Shown here one piece after another: positions 26,361 through 35,599 of a DNA stretch of 64,000 bases. The stretch is from Saprospiraceae bacterium. Lineage in GTDB: Bacteria; Bacteroidota; Bacteroidia; Chitinophagales; Saprospiraceae. The stretch spans positions 1 through 64,000 of the forward strand of contig JAIPBE010000012.1 in the NCBI GenBank assembly GCA_021738725.1, in the 5' to 3' direction. The notes beneath the pieces are model-generated. The model did no database searches and had not been told where the DNA came from. It saw nothing but the letters and a program-made list of their open reading frames with translations. Numbering within the stretch: position 1 is the stretch's first letter; the number at the start of each line of letters is the position of its first letter. A program made the position numbers and the translations under genes.

Positions 26361-27039
26361 ATTACATATTTCTAATATTTGTAATCTTTATCATTTCAGT
26401 AGTTTCCGGTTGAACTTGATAAATAAATTTACAATCATCTGAAATTCAAATAACTAGCCTAAACTTCAACTATAACTTTGAACTGAAGAACCCTCAAAAA
26501 TGAGGGTATATGAATGATGGCACTTACGTATTCGCACAGTTGATGCAGCTCATCCATCGACAAGCCTTTGCAAAGTTAGTAGATAGATATGGGGGTAACT
26601 ATCGGGTTGGGACCTGCACATCCTGGCATCTGTTGCGATGCATGAGTTTTGGACAGAACCCCAATGGAAGAGCCTAAGGAATAGTATTACGTGCTTTAGA
26701 GCACCGCCATCAACCCCACTCCATGACCAAACGAAAATCATTGATATTCTTACCAAAGAATACCTTCGCAAACCTACGTTGTTTCTCAGGCCGGACGATC
26801 CGCCCGCTGGCGGATGTCTGGCACTAAGGATCACATAGCTATGGCTATTCTCCTTGCGCCACCGCTGAAGCTAAGGCGGCACACGGTCGAAACGCCTCGT
26901 CTGCCCAGCCGGTAGCCAGGCCCCGCTTGGTCTTCTTTGGTCTAGGTCTATTTCGGAGGAATGGAAGGGCCCTTAAGTCGATTTCTCTAGTTTAGAGTGC
27001 TGCAAATAATGGGAGGACCTCCGTAGGGAGAGGCAGCGT
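26361..27039. other. intergenic region with a palindromic element
   Basis: 679 nt without a convincing gene; short frames on both strands lack coding character. It holds a palindromic element at 26789-26821 (ATCCGCC around CGCTGGCGGAT, ending TGTCTGG) that recurs in inverted orientation at 54792-54825. It also has a GCTGAAGCTAAGGCGG palindrome-like unit near 26866. The first 150 nt are AT-rich and should carry the protease promoter. Confidence 0.5.
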
Positions 27040-27972
27040 TTATTTCAACAGCACACTCACCGAAAAATAATCCCGATGGTCCGTAAAATGATGGACATCA
27101 CGGAAACCACCTGACTGCGCCATTTGCTCGATCTCGGATAGGCTGTATTTCTGCGAAACCTCCGTGTGGATCAATTCATTGGTCTTGAATAAAAACGTTT
27201 CTCCCAGGAGAGATACCTTCTGAGCTTGCCGGCAGACCAGATAGCTGGCCGCGATTCCCGTCACCGGATCATAGACCGGAAAATGATCAAAGTGCTCCAC
27301 CTGAAAATTGGCGCCCAACTCCCGGTTGATCCGGGTCAGCAGATTCAGATTGAACCGCCGGGTCACCCCCTTTGCATCGTTGTAGGCATCCAGGATGGTT
27401 TTTGGATGCTTACGCAGATCTACACCGACCAGCAGCACATCATCAGTGGACATATGCTGGCTTAAGAACTGCAACAGTTCCACCGCTTTTTCATTCGGGT
27501 AATTGCCAATATTACTTCCCAGAAATAACAGAACCCAATGATGGGTGGTTTGCAGGGTGGGCAGGGTCTTGAAATAATCTCCAGCGACTGGATGGACCGG
27601 AATATCTGGAGCCACGTTCTTTAGATGCGACCTGTTTGTTTGCAATACTTCTGGGGAAATATCCAGCGGATAGTATGTCAATGACCGCCCAAGTGCCCCC
27701 AGGTTCTCCAGAAAATGCACTGTTTTGGTTCCGTCTCCGGCTCCCAGTTCGACGATATCCAGGGGTCCTGCCGGGAGGAAGGCTGCCAGATCAGAGGTCT
27801 GTTCCTGGAGGATCTCCAATTCACAACGAGGGAGGTAATATTCTTCCAGACCCATGATCTCCTGAAAGATCTTGTCGCCTGTCTCATCGTAGAAATACTT
27901 GGAAGGCAGCCTCTTGACGGGCTGCTTCAATCCGGTGAGGACATCGGTGGCAAATTGATCCAGATCTCTCAT
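27040..27972 (-). CDS. egtD: L-histidine N-alpha-methyltransferase (ergothioneine biosynthesis)
   Basis: 310 residues. EgtD trimethylates histidine to hercynine using SAM. Family motifs are LPSKYFYDETGDKIFQEI at 22-39, EEYYLPRCELEIL at 43-55, the SAM-binding VELGAGDGTKT at 74-84, LLFLGSNIGNY and GVDLRKHPKTILDAYND in mid-protein, and the terminal HFTDHRDYFSVSVLLK. The start ATG at 27972 overlaps the egtB stop as TGATG. A longer frame reaches 28017 but would overlap egtB by 46 nt. The pair with egtB forms a two-gene ergothioneine operon. Confidence 0.94.
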   Translation of the reverse strand: MRDLDQFATDVLTGLKQPVKRLPSKYFYDETGDKIFQEIMGLEEYYLPRCELEILQEQTSDLAAFLPAGPLDIVELGAGDGTKTVHFLENLGALGRSLTYYPLDISPEVLQTNRSHLKNVAPDIPVHPVAGDYFKTLPTLQTTHHWVLLFLGSNIGNYPNEKAVELLQFLSQHMSTDDVLLVGVDLRKHPKTILDAYNDAKGVTRRFNLNLLTRINRELGANFQVEHFDHFPVYDPVTGIAASYLVCRQAQKVSLLGETFLFKTNELIHTEVSQKYSLSEIEQMAQSGGFRDVHHFTDHRDYFSVSVLLK

Positions 27973-29123
27973 CAACTGGCTGAGGTTTGAGCCAGACGAA
28001 TGCCTGAAAACATCCAACGCAAATGAGGATGAAAGAAATTTCGATAGGTCGGCCGGCTGTGCCCTTTTGGGGTCGCGAAGGATGCCCCGCGCAACACATG
28101 CTGATTGACCATAAACTTCCCGTTGTATTCACCCAGGGCCCCCGGTGCTTTGCTGAATCCCGGATAGGGCAGATAGGCACTGCCTGTCCATTCCCATAAT
28201 TTTCCCCAGTTGAACCGGTCGGCCGCCGCCTCCCATTCAAACTCTGTGGGCAGACGCATGCCTTTCCATTCCGCAAAGGCGGAGGCTTCATAATAGCTCA
28301 CATGCATCACTGGCAGGTCCGGGTCGACAGGTGTAAATCCAGTATAGCTATACGCATGCCACCTGCCATCCACCAGGTGCCAGTAGTGTGGAGCACTGAT
28401 CCCCTGATCGCGGATATGGTTCCAGCCGTCGGCATGCCACAATTCAAATCGCTGATACCCACCGTCGGCGATAAAGTCCAGGTATTCGGCGTTGGTCACC
28501 AGGCGATCCGCGATCGCATAGGGCTCGAGAAACACCCGATGTGGCGCCAGTTCATTGTCGAAACAAAATCCCGTTCTCTGATGACCGATGGTTCGGATAC
28601 CGTCCTCGATGGGGATGAAGGACATCTCGCTTTTTTCCGGGGTCAGATGGAGACTCGTCTCAAAGCTCGGAAAGGTGGGTTGATGTCCCAGGATGTATTT
28701 GATATCGTAGGCCAGAAGTTCCTGATGCTGCTGTTCGTGATGGAACCCGATCTCAATCAGATCGAGAACTTCCTGTTTCGGATCATTCCGGAGCAGGTCT
28801 GCCACATGGTCCGTTACATACTTCCGATAAACTATGACCTGTTCGACTGTCGGGCGGGTCATGAGGCCGCGGTTCGGGCGAAGGACCCGATCACCGGCAT
28901 GATTATAATAGCTGTTGAACAGGAAGGCAAAATCAGGATCAAAACAGGTGTAGTCTGGTTTGTAGGGTACGAGGACAAACTGTTCAAAAAACCAGGTGGT
29001 GTGGGCCAGATGCCACTTGGGAGGAGAGACATCCACGATGGGCTGCACGGAATAGTCCTCTGTGGCCAAGGGGGCACAGAGAGATTCGGTTTGTTGACGG
29101 ACGCGGAGAAAGAAGGATAACAA
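27972..29123 (-). CDS. egtB: ergothioneine biosynthesis sulfoxide synthase EgtB
   Basis: 383 residues. EgtB is a non-heme iron enzyme joining hercynine to a thiol (gamma-Glu-Cys or Cys) with oxygen to form the sulfoxide. The N-terminal DinB-like domain has PPKWHLAHTTWFFE (H38, H41) and IGFHHEQQHQELLAYD (H129 and H133, iron ligands). The C-terminal FGE-sulfatase domain shows VSYYEASAFAEWKGMRLPTEFEWE, RGASFATPKGHSRPTYRNFF and the terminal GIRLAQTS. No ATG is available near the conserved N-terminus and an in-frame stop lies just upstream, so translation most likely starts at the TTG at 29123. It is coupled to egtD by TGATG. No egtC, egtA or lyase (egtE) gene is recognised next to it. Confidence 0.93.
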   Translation of the reverse strand: MLSFFLRVRQQTESLCAPLATEDYSVQPIVDVSPPKWHLAHTTWFFEQFVLVPYKPDYTCFDPDFAFLFNSYYNHAGDRVLRPNRGLMTRPTVEQVIVYRKYVTDHVADLLRNDPKQEVLDLIEIGFHHEQQHQELLAYDIKYILGHQPTFPSFETSLHLTPEKSEMSFIPIEDGIRTIGHQRTGFCFDNELAPHRVFLEPYAIADRLVTNAEYLDFIADGGYQRFELWHADGWNHIRDQGISAPHYWHLVDGRWHAYSYTGFTPVDPDLPVMHVSYYEASAFAEWKGMRLPTEFEWEAAADRFNWGKLWEWTGSAYLPYPGFSKAPGALGEYNGKFMVNQHVLRGASFATPKGHSRPTYRNFFHPHLRWMFSGIRLAQTSAS

Positions 29124-29248
29124 ATCGACGATCTAGGGTAGGTCTTTGGCTGGAAGCCAATTCAGTTTAATCAAAAGTACTGCTTGTTTTCCAACCTGAA
29201 AAAAAGTGAGTTGTTCATCAAGAAGGACATCCTCCCTACCTTTACGGG

Positions 29249-30523
29249 ATGAGTACGTATCAGGCCACCCTCGACTTTTCCCGCCAGCTGGATCAACAGG
29301 ATCCCTTGTATGCCTTTCGGGATCGATTTCATATCCCCCCGGCCCCAGATGGCAGTCCCGCGGTTTACTTGTGCGGGAACAGTCTCGGACTCCAGCCAAA
29401 GGCCACCCGAGAATATGTTAATGCGGAGCTGGATGATTGGGCCAAACTGGGGGTGGAAGGGCATGTGCATGCCCGTCATGCCTGGATGCCTTACCATGAG
29501 TTTCTGACCGAAAAGATGGCTCGAGTGGTCGGTGCCAAGCCGGGAGAAGTGGTGGTGATGAACAGTCTGACGGTGAACCTGCACCTGATGATGGTTTCCT
29601 TCTACTTGCCTACCTCCAAACGGCGAAAGGTGGTGATCGAGTACAGCCCGTTCCCCTCAGACCGATATGCCGTTGCGTCTCAACTGCGCTATCATGGCTT
29701 CGACCCCGCCGATGCCCTCATCGAGCTCCAGCCCCGCCCGGGTACGGATCAGATTCATTATGAAGACCTGGAGGCATTAATGGCCGAAGAAGGCGATCAG
29801 ATCGCCCTGCTCCTGATCGGTGGGGTCAACTATTATACGGGTCAGGCCTATGACATCAAACGGATCACTGCACTGGGACATCAATATGGATGTATGGTCG
29901 GGTTCGATCTGGCCCATGCTGCGGGTAATCTGAAATTGAATCTGCACGAGGATGGTCCGGATTTCGCCGCCTGGTGTTCTTACAAATACCTGAATTCTGG
30001 TCCCGGATCATTGAGTGGTGTTTTTGTCCATGAACGGCATGCGACGAACCAACGGTTACCCCGTTTTTCCGGTTGGTGGGGTCACGATAAGGAAACCCGT
30101 TTTCTGATGCCGGATGTTTTCAAGCCCATCCCCGGTGCAGAGGGATGGCAATTGTCCAATCCACCCATCCTCCCCATGGCCGCTATGCGGGCCTCTCTCG
30201 ACCTCTTCGATGAGGCGGGGATGGATTGGCTCGTCGACAAAACACAACAGCTCACCGGGTATCTGGAATGGCTGCTGAAGCAGTTGAACAATCCCCGCTT
30301 GTCGCTGATCACCCCTTCAGATCCACAGCAACGCGGATGTCAACTTTCCATTCGGGTAGAAGGTGCGGACAAGTCCATCTTCAATCGCTTATCTGCTCGG
30401 GGCATCATCGCGGACTGGCGTGAGCCTGATGTGATCCGGGTTGCTCCGGTACCGCTGTACAACAGCTTTGAAGATGTCTTCTTGTTTGTAGAACGACTGG
30501 GGGAAGAAGTGGGGCGGAGTTGA
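29249..30523 (+). CDS. kynU: kynureninase
   Basis: 424 residues, full family length. KynU is a PLP enzyme cleaving kynurenine or 3-hydroxykynurenine to anthranilate or 3-hydroxyanthranilate plus alanine. Motifs are VYLCGNSLGLQPK at 39-51, NSLTVNLHLMM at 105-115, GFDLAHAAGN with Asp220 and His223, and CSYKYLNSGPG with the Schiff-base lysine K246. FSGWWGHD, SNPPILPMAAMRASL and REPDVIRVAPVPLYNSFED follow in family order. It is divergent from egtB with a 125-nt shared promoter region. No other tryptophan-degradation gene is in the window. Confidence 0.94.
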   Translation: MSTYQATLDFSRQLDQQDPLYAFRDRFHIPPAPDGSPAVYLCGNSLGLQPKATREYVNAELDDWAKLGVEGHVHARHAWMPYHEFLTEKMARVVGAKPGEVVVMNSLTVNLHLMMVSFYLPTSKRRKVVIEYSPFPSDRYAVASQLRYHGFDPADALIELQPRPGTDQIHYEDLEALMAEEGDQIALLLIGGVNYYTGQAYDIKRITALGHQYGCMVGFDLAHAAGNLKLNLHEDGPDFAAWCSYKYLNSGPGSLSGVFVHERHATNQRLPRFSGWWGHDKETRFLMPDVFKPIPGAEGWQLSNPPILPMAAMRASLDLFDEAGMDWLVDKTQQLTGYLEWLLKQLNNPRLSLITPSDPQQRGCQLSIRVEGADKSIFNRLSARGIIADWREPDVIRVAPVPLYNSFEDVFLFVERLGEEVGRS

Positions 30524-30923
30524 GGAGGTTATGAGGTTATGAGGGAAGTTATTGGGTTATTTCGATATTTCGAACTCATGCACCCTTCTTAGGAAGGGAC
30601 GAAATAGTGGTAGAGTTAAGAAAGTTTTGAGTGGAGCCGTTAAGAAAAATAATGGATGTGAATTTATATTAGGCATGCTCCGCGAATAGCCCCAAGGCCT
30701 CAGGGCGAATAGCGAAAAATCATTCGTGATAACCTCCCTCCTTCGCTCAAGCTTCGGCAGGCAGGCACCCCTCTCCTTTCCAAGGAGAAGGGAGCCATAC
30801 GTTTGGCCCATTACCTTTTACCCTTTACCTATTACCGGCCCACATAAAGCTTGCTGCCCGAGTGGCGACAGCCACTGACGTTCCGAAGCGAAGGGCGAAC
30901 GGCGAATGGCGAATGGCGAAAAA
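30524..30923. repeat. intergenic repeat mosaic between kynU and the CHU_C gene
   Basis: 400 nt without a gene. It contains GAGGTTAT octamers (30529-30545), an AAGCTTCGGCAGGCAGGCA segment near 30750, a TTACC heptamer run at 30809-30836, a GGCCCACATAAAGC unit followed by an AGTGGC-gaca-GCCACT hairpin (30838-30876), and GCGAATG heptamers at 30890-30920. The TTACC-GGCCCACATAAAGC-hairpin order is repeated at 35926-36000. Confidence 0.7.
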
Positions 30924-33650
30924 TCATCGCACCAACTCCACCTCCCCGCTGATCTGCTTCGAACTGCCATCTGGCAATACCAGCACCATCTCGTAGACAT
31001 AAACCCCTGGATCACACAGCCGACCGCGGAAGGTGCCATCCCATCCCGTTTCATTAGTAAGGCCTGGTGTGGATAGTAGAAGATTGCCCCAGCGGTCCCA
31101 TATGGTCAGACGGTCGATAGGATAGGTATGATCCGATGGACTGACCGCCCGCCACACATCATTGATGCCGTCGCCATTCGGACTGAAGGCCGTAGGGACA
31201 AAAACCTGCAACGGATAAATGACCCGGACAACCAGCTCATCAGTGGCAGTACAGCCATTGGCATCCGTCAGGGTGATCTGGTAGACAACGGTGCTCAAGC
31301 CTTCTGCCTCCAGGGTTTCCTGACCAGCCTGATTCAGGCCCTGAGGCGGTGTCCAACTCAGGGTATAAGTTCCTGCATTGCTTTGTATGGTGCGGGACCC
31401 TTTGGCCCCCTCATTGAGGATGAGTTCCGGACCAGCTTCCAACCATACGGCTGGAGGATCTGTGAGCGACCATGTAGCAGTAGCTGTACATCCGTCCGCA
31501 TCGATGATGGTATAGGTGTAGGTACCGGCTCCAAGATCCGACAGGGTAAATCCCGGACTGAGGAGGTCCCCTCCCGGCTGGAGCACATAATTCCCCGCCC
31601 CGCCCTGGATGGCTGTGAGGAGTATTTCGCCATCCTGATCCTCTACACAGGACGGGTCAGTGATATCCCACTCTGTTGTGATGGGCGGCAGGACAGTGAC
31701 AAAAATCGTATCGGAGGCTACGCACCCTTCATTGGCTGTCACAGTGACGGCATACGGACCGGTGGCAGTGACGGGAATGGAAGGACCTGTGGCCCCGGTA
31801 CTCCACTTGATCTGCGGGTAGGAAGCAATGGTCAGACTACCCGCTTCACCTGCACACAGCACAGTATCTCCAGTGATCTGGAGGAGCGGATTAGGCAGGA
31901 CGGTGAGGTCCAGGATATGGACCGTATCACACAGCCCTGCTCCTGGCACCGTGTAGATCCCAGTGGATTGATAGTTCGTACCGTGAAAGAGAAAACTGGC
32001 TCCGGTACAGATCTCGGCAGTTGTATGCAAGGTATCGCCAGCAGTTGTGAAACTGACCTGAATCGTGTCCGAACCTGCACAACCATCCGCATTGGTGACT
32101 TCTACAATGACCTGACCGCTGGTGTTGACATCCCATGTCGATCCACCAGGTGTGCCATTCCAGGCATAGGTGGTATAGATGGCCGGCACGGAGAGGGTGA
32201 CGATCTCGCCCTGACAGGCCGTCTGATCGGGCCCTAGATCGGGTGAAGGAAGAGAAAGCAGAGTGATGCTTATGCTAGCGGTATCTGCTGGGCATTCAGG
32301 AGAGTTCTGGATGACATACTGCCATACACCCGGGCCGTCCAGCACCGGATTGTAGGTGGAACCGCCCTGGGTCAGGCTTGGAGACCAGGTGCCACCGGGC
32401 TGGGCATCGGGTCCGAGGAAATTATTCAGGTTGATGAGTTTATCTTCAGCACAGAAGATGAGAGAGGTATCCCGACCGGCCTCATTCATTTTGGGGTCCA
32501 GCAACAGGAAGGCTGTGGCGGTATCGCTGCGTTCTTCACCGGCATAGGCGACCACATGGATGGTGCGTACACCGGGAGTGGGGTTGATCAGATCATTCTG
32601 CCAGAATGCACCCAAAAGTGCCTGAGCAAAGGCGGTATCTGTCGGACTACCCAGAATGGGGGTAAAGGTCAGTCGCTGAGATCCCGATCCTGCGACACCA
32701 ATACTATCCGTATCTGAAGCCGTCAAATAATCGCCGGGGCCATCCGGAGGATTCTCCAGCCAGACCACCAGACTGTCCAGTGCATAATCACTATATACAT
32801 TCAGATCGGTATCTCCCACTGCTGCAAAAGCCGGAAGGCAATAGATGGTATCCCGCCAGTCGAGGGGAGGAGCTTGAGCGGAGTCGTTGGTGTCGAGGTC
32901 AATTTCAAGCTGACACGTATAAGTAAGAAATTCGGAAGGAGAAGTAGCTCCTATTTTTCCAAAATCGACTGGACAAACCATACTGTATGTAAAGTCCTCC
33001 ATATTCAATTCATAAACACCGCGAGGTGTATAGGAGCCACACAATAGAAAATGCTCATTCTGACAATCATCAACTATTGTTGTTAAGGCTTGTGTTGTTC
33101 CCTTCAAGTCCAAAACAGCGACGATCTTGTTATTTGCTGGATTGTTCAGGTCAATTTCATAGATGATATTCTTGTCAAGTGTATTTAAGTCTCCCCCTGA
33201 CAAGTACAGCTTTCCTTTATAAAAAGTAAGATCATGCGTCGGAGAAATATTTGCAGGCAATGGCATCACTTCCGTATGTTGTCCGGTCGTTTTATCAAAC
33301 ACGCCCAGAGATCCTGGACGGGCCGAATATAACGTTCCATTTTTATCAGAAACCAATGATGATTGATTTGTTGTCAATATATAGGGCGGAAGTTTAATAT
33401 AGGTCTTTGTTCCAACATCATACTTCACAAGGTTGAACGCACATATCAAATACAATTCACCATCAGGAGTAACCGCAACGTCATTAATACCAATCAATTC
33501 AGGCAGACTATCGATGATTACTGAATCACACCCATTAGATAAGTCAAATACACCTAGCCGTTCACCAGAATCGCAATAGTATATTTGCTGACAAATGGTT
33601 GATTCTACATTAATCAGAAAAATAAAAATTAATATTAAAAATACTCTCAT
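30924..33650 (-). CDS. secreted multidomain protein with T9SS type B (CHU_C) sorting domain
   Basis: 908 residues with a signal peptide (RVFLILIFIFLINVESTICQ). The N-terminal 240 residues look like a beta-propeller (repeated DVAVTPDGELYLI, SLVSDKNGTLYSA and TFYKGKLYLSGG type strands). Ig/PKD-like modules with paired cysteines follow, each with motifs such as CQGEIVTLSVP, CAGEAGSLTI and DANGCTATDEL, as in SprB-type repeats. The C-terminal 90 residues match the gliding-motility-associated CHU_C domain: FVPTAFSPNGDGINDVW, IWDRWGNLL, GWDGTFRG, GVYVYEM. This predicts T9SS export and surface attachment, probably as an adhesin. The 5' quarter is more AT-rich than the rest. It lies downstream of a phase-variable T9SS gene with a terminator between them. 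Confidence 0.88.
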   Translation of the reverse strand: MRVFLILIFIFLINVESTICQQIYYCDSGERLGVFDLSNGCDSVIIDSLPELIGINDVAVTPDGELYLICAFNLVKYDVGTKTYIKLPPYILTTNQSSLVSDKNGTLYSARPGSLGVFDKTTGQHTEVMPLPANISPTHDLTFYKGKLYLSGGDLNTLDKNIIYEIDLNNPANNKIVAVLDLKGTTQALTTIVDDCQNEHFLLCGSYTPRGVYELNMEDFTYSMVCPVDFGKIGATSPSEFLTYTCQLEIDLDTNDSAQAPPLDWRDTIYCLPAFAAVGDTDLNVYSDYALDSLVVWLENPPDGPGDYLTASDTDSIGVAGSGSQRLTFTPILGSPTDTAFAQALLGAFWQNDLINPTPGVRTIHVVAYAGEERSDTATAFLLLDPKMNEAGRDTSLIFCAEDKLINLNNFLGPDAQPGGTWSPSLTQGGSTYNPVLDGPGVWQYVIQNSPECPADTASISITLLSLPSPDLGPDQTACQGEIVTLSVPAIYTTYAWNGTPGGSTWDVNTSGQVIVEVTNADGCAGSDTIQVSFTTAGDTLHTTAEICTGASFLFHGTNYQSTGIYTVPGAGLCDTVHILDLTVLPNPLLQITGDTVLCAGEAGSLTIASYPQIKWSTGATGPSIPVTATGPYAVTVTANEGCVASDTIFVTVLPPITTEWDITDPSCVEDQDGEILLTAIQGGAGNYVLQPGGDLLSPGFTLSDLGAGTYTYTIIDADGCTATATWSLTDPPAVWLEAGPELILNEGAKGSRTIQSNAGTYTLSWTPPQGLNQAGQETLEAEGLSTVVYQITLTDANGCTATDELVVRVIYPLQVFVPTAFSPNGDGINDVWRAVSPSDHTYPIDRLTIWDRWGNLLLSTPGLTNETGWDGTFRGRLCDPGVYVYEMVLVLPDGSSKQISGEVELVR

Positions 33651-33660
33651 ACAATTATAA

Positions 33661-33693
33661 TTAAAGGGGAGAGTATATAGAAATACTCTCCCC
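33661..33693 (-). terminator. terminator after the phase-variable T9SS gene
   Basis: A perfect 11-bp stem GGGGAGAGTAT/ATACTCTCCCC (33666-33676 with 33683-33693) has a 6-nt loop. On the minus strand it is followed by TTTAATTATAATT. It begins 6 nt past the stop codon at 33700. Confidence 0.75.
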
Positions 33694-33699
33694 CCATAA

Positions 33700-35521
33700 T
33701 CATCGCAGATTCAACAACAAAGTTTCAGCCATAACTGAAGTCCGAATTTCACACAAATACATTCCTTTGGACAAAAAAGTCAGATCCAACTCCTCATTAA
33801 GCCTCGAATCGCCAGCAAGTTGGTGGATATATACACTGCGTCCATGTATATCCCGTATGGTGAGGATACCTGATCCTAATGGCTGATCAGAATTAATCCA
33901 AACCACACCATCGGTCGGATTTGGCCAGATCTGAATTTGTTGCTCGCGTGAAAGATCAGTTTTAATAATAGATTTCCAAGTATAATAGCCTCCATTTCGA
34001 TAGGCACCTGGGGCACCTGGATGCTTGTTTAGGCCAAAGACAACCGGTTGCGCTGCTTCATATACAAGATCGAACTCAAGCCCTTCAATATTCTGAACTT
34101 TGTCAGCACTTCCTTGGTCTAACCACCACAAACCGACCATTTGATCTGAAGTCTGAATGATATTTGTCAGCTCAGTATCATGATGTTGAGTCGAACGAAA
34201 CTCCTTCACCCGAAATGGCATTTCAGATTCTAACGCCAGGAAGAACAATTCCAGATCCTCGCCATTTGGCATGTAGATGCGTTGACGGTATTCACCTGGA
34301 AATATTTCCTGATTATCAGCAAATGTCACTATTTCGTCACCAACGGACGTCGCTGACCTTGATTCCACCTGTGGGTCCCCTGGTGCAAATTGGTCACTGC
34401 ATTCGGTACATGTCCCATCCACATCACCCACTTTTATTCCCCAGAAATCTGCCTGGTTGTAATACCCTGGCTCCACGTCTAACCATTCATTGAAACTTGG
34501 AGCATCAATATGACAACCCGGATTTTCATATCCCGAATAAGTCCCAGTTGAGACAAAACGCCAATAGTAAATTGTCCAGGATGGTATGGTTTGATTCGCC
34601 AATTGTTGTGCAGCAAGGACATCTGAAATGGTCAAATTCCCATCAGGAACCACATCCGCCGCGATAGCTTTCCAAGGTTCAGTCCAGCATCCACCTACAC
34701 CTAAGTCCTTATTAAAAATGTCATAGACATCAGCACTGGTCACCCCGCAAAAGGGGTAATCCCACTTGGATGGCACCACCCGATATTCTTCCTCTGGTGT
34801 AACTGGCCCAGATACATAATTGCCTTTGTCATCTGTTAATGTACTCGAAAGTAAGGGAGTAAGACCAGGTAGGGGATACACCTCCATGGCAGCATCAGGC
34901 AATCCACTGTTTATGGAATTAATACAGGAAGATCCATGCTTTTGGACCACTCCGGTAATATATGCTGCCGGGAAACAGGCTTCCAGATCTTGACACCCTG
35001 TTCCAACATCTGCCATACATGGTGGACCGGTCTGGTCTACATAGCGATACTCGCCACTAATGGTATGGGTCAAACAGCTTCCTGCTGATGCAGTATAATA
35101 AACCTTGATCAAGTAGGTAAGGCCAGAAAGATCGGCAGGGCTTGTGGTTGTGAAGCCCTGAATCGAGATAGTGTTTGAGCCAAATACAACTTCGACCCAA
35201 GGGATAAGTTCCAGGATTGGATTAAGGGTTGCCTTGGTCTTGGCCTGGTTAAAAGTAACTAAAGGTGGGTTTGGGTTGAGTTGGATCTTAAAGTTGATGG
35301 CCCGAATATTTTCCATCTCTTCAACATCAACGACTCCAAATACAAGGACCATTTCATGGTCATCATTGACAAAATCATCGTTATCATTTGGATTGCTGTC
35401 CTCGTCAAGACCGGTCAGGCAAATAGTGGCTGGGGCGTAAGGACACTGTGCCCTTAGCTCAGAGAGAGAGAGAGAGAGAGAAAGCACACAGAACAGGCAT
35501 AAGTAACGTTAAACGTTTCAT
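33700..35521 (-). CDS. T9SS type A cargo protein, out of frame at a (CT)10 tract in the signal peptide
   Basis: The body is an open frame of about 590 residues: a cohesin-like beta domain (VVDVEEMENIRAINFKIQ), a carboxypeptidase-regulatory-like segment, a dockerin-like motif (VPDGNLTISDVLAAQ, GDVDGTC) and a T9SS type A tail (IWPNPTDGVVWIN, IRDIHGRSVYIHQ). The natural start is the ATG at 35521, giving a signal peptide that begins KRLTLLMPVLCAF. Inside it lies (CT)10 at 35461-35480. With 10 units the frame runs into TGA immediately after the tract. With 8 or 11 units it would continue into LRAQ-CPYAP, a proper cleavage site and the full protein. A GTG at 35487 could start the body in frame, but it lacks a charged n-region. 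I read this as a phase-variable gene in the OFF state, or an indel error in the tract. Confidence 0.75.
35461..35480 (-). repeat. (CT)10 simple-sequence repeat in the signal peptide codons
   Basis: Ten AG units on the plus strand (CT on the coding strand), flanked by AAAG and CTC. It encodes alternating Ser-Leu in the hydrophobic core of the signal peptide. The number of units sets the reading frame of the T9SS gene 33700-35521. Confidence 0.9.
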
Positions 35522-35599
35522 CGGTTTTGGGTTTTTGAGATGAGAAAACTTACAGCCTACAAAATAGGCTACACTATGTTCATTGTCAATAGGTAGTGT

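Noticed and set aside
26550..26834. 94-codon minus-strand and 66-codon plus-strand frames
   Set aside because: Overlapping frames on both strands in a repeat-containing gap, with no motifs and poor codon character.
28302..29120. Plus-strand frame of 272 codons
   Set aside because: Antisense to egtB, which is unambiguous.
31128..32237. Long open frame (369 codons) on the plus strand
   Set aside because: It is antisense to the CHU_C protein gene 30924-33650, which has clear domains and a sorting signal; the antisense product has no recognisable motif.
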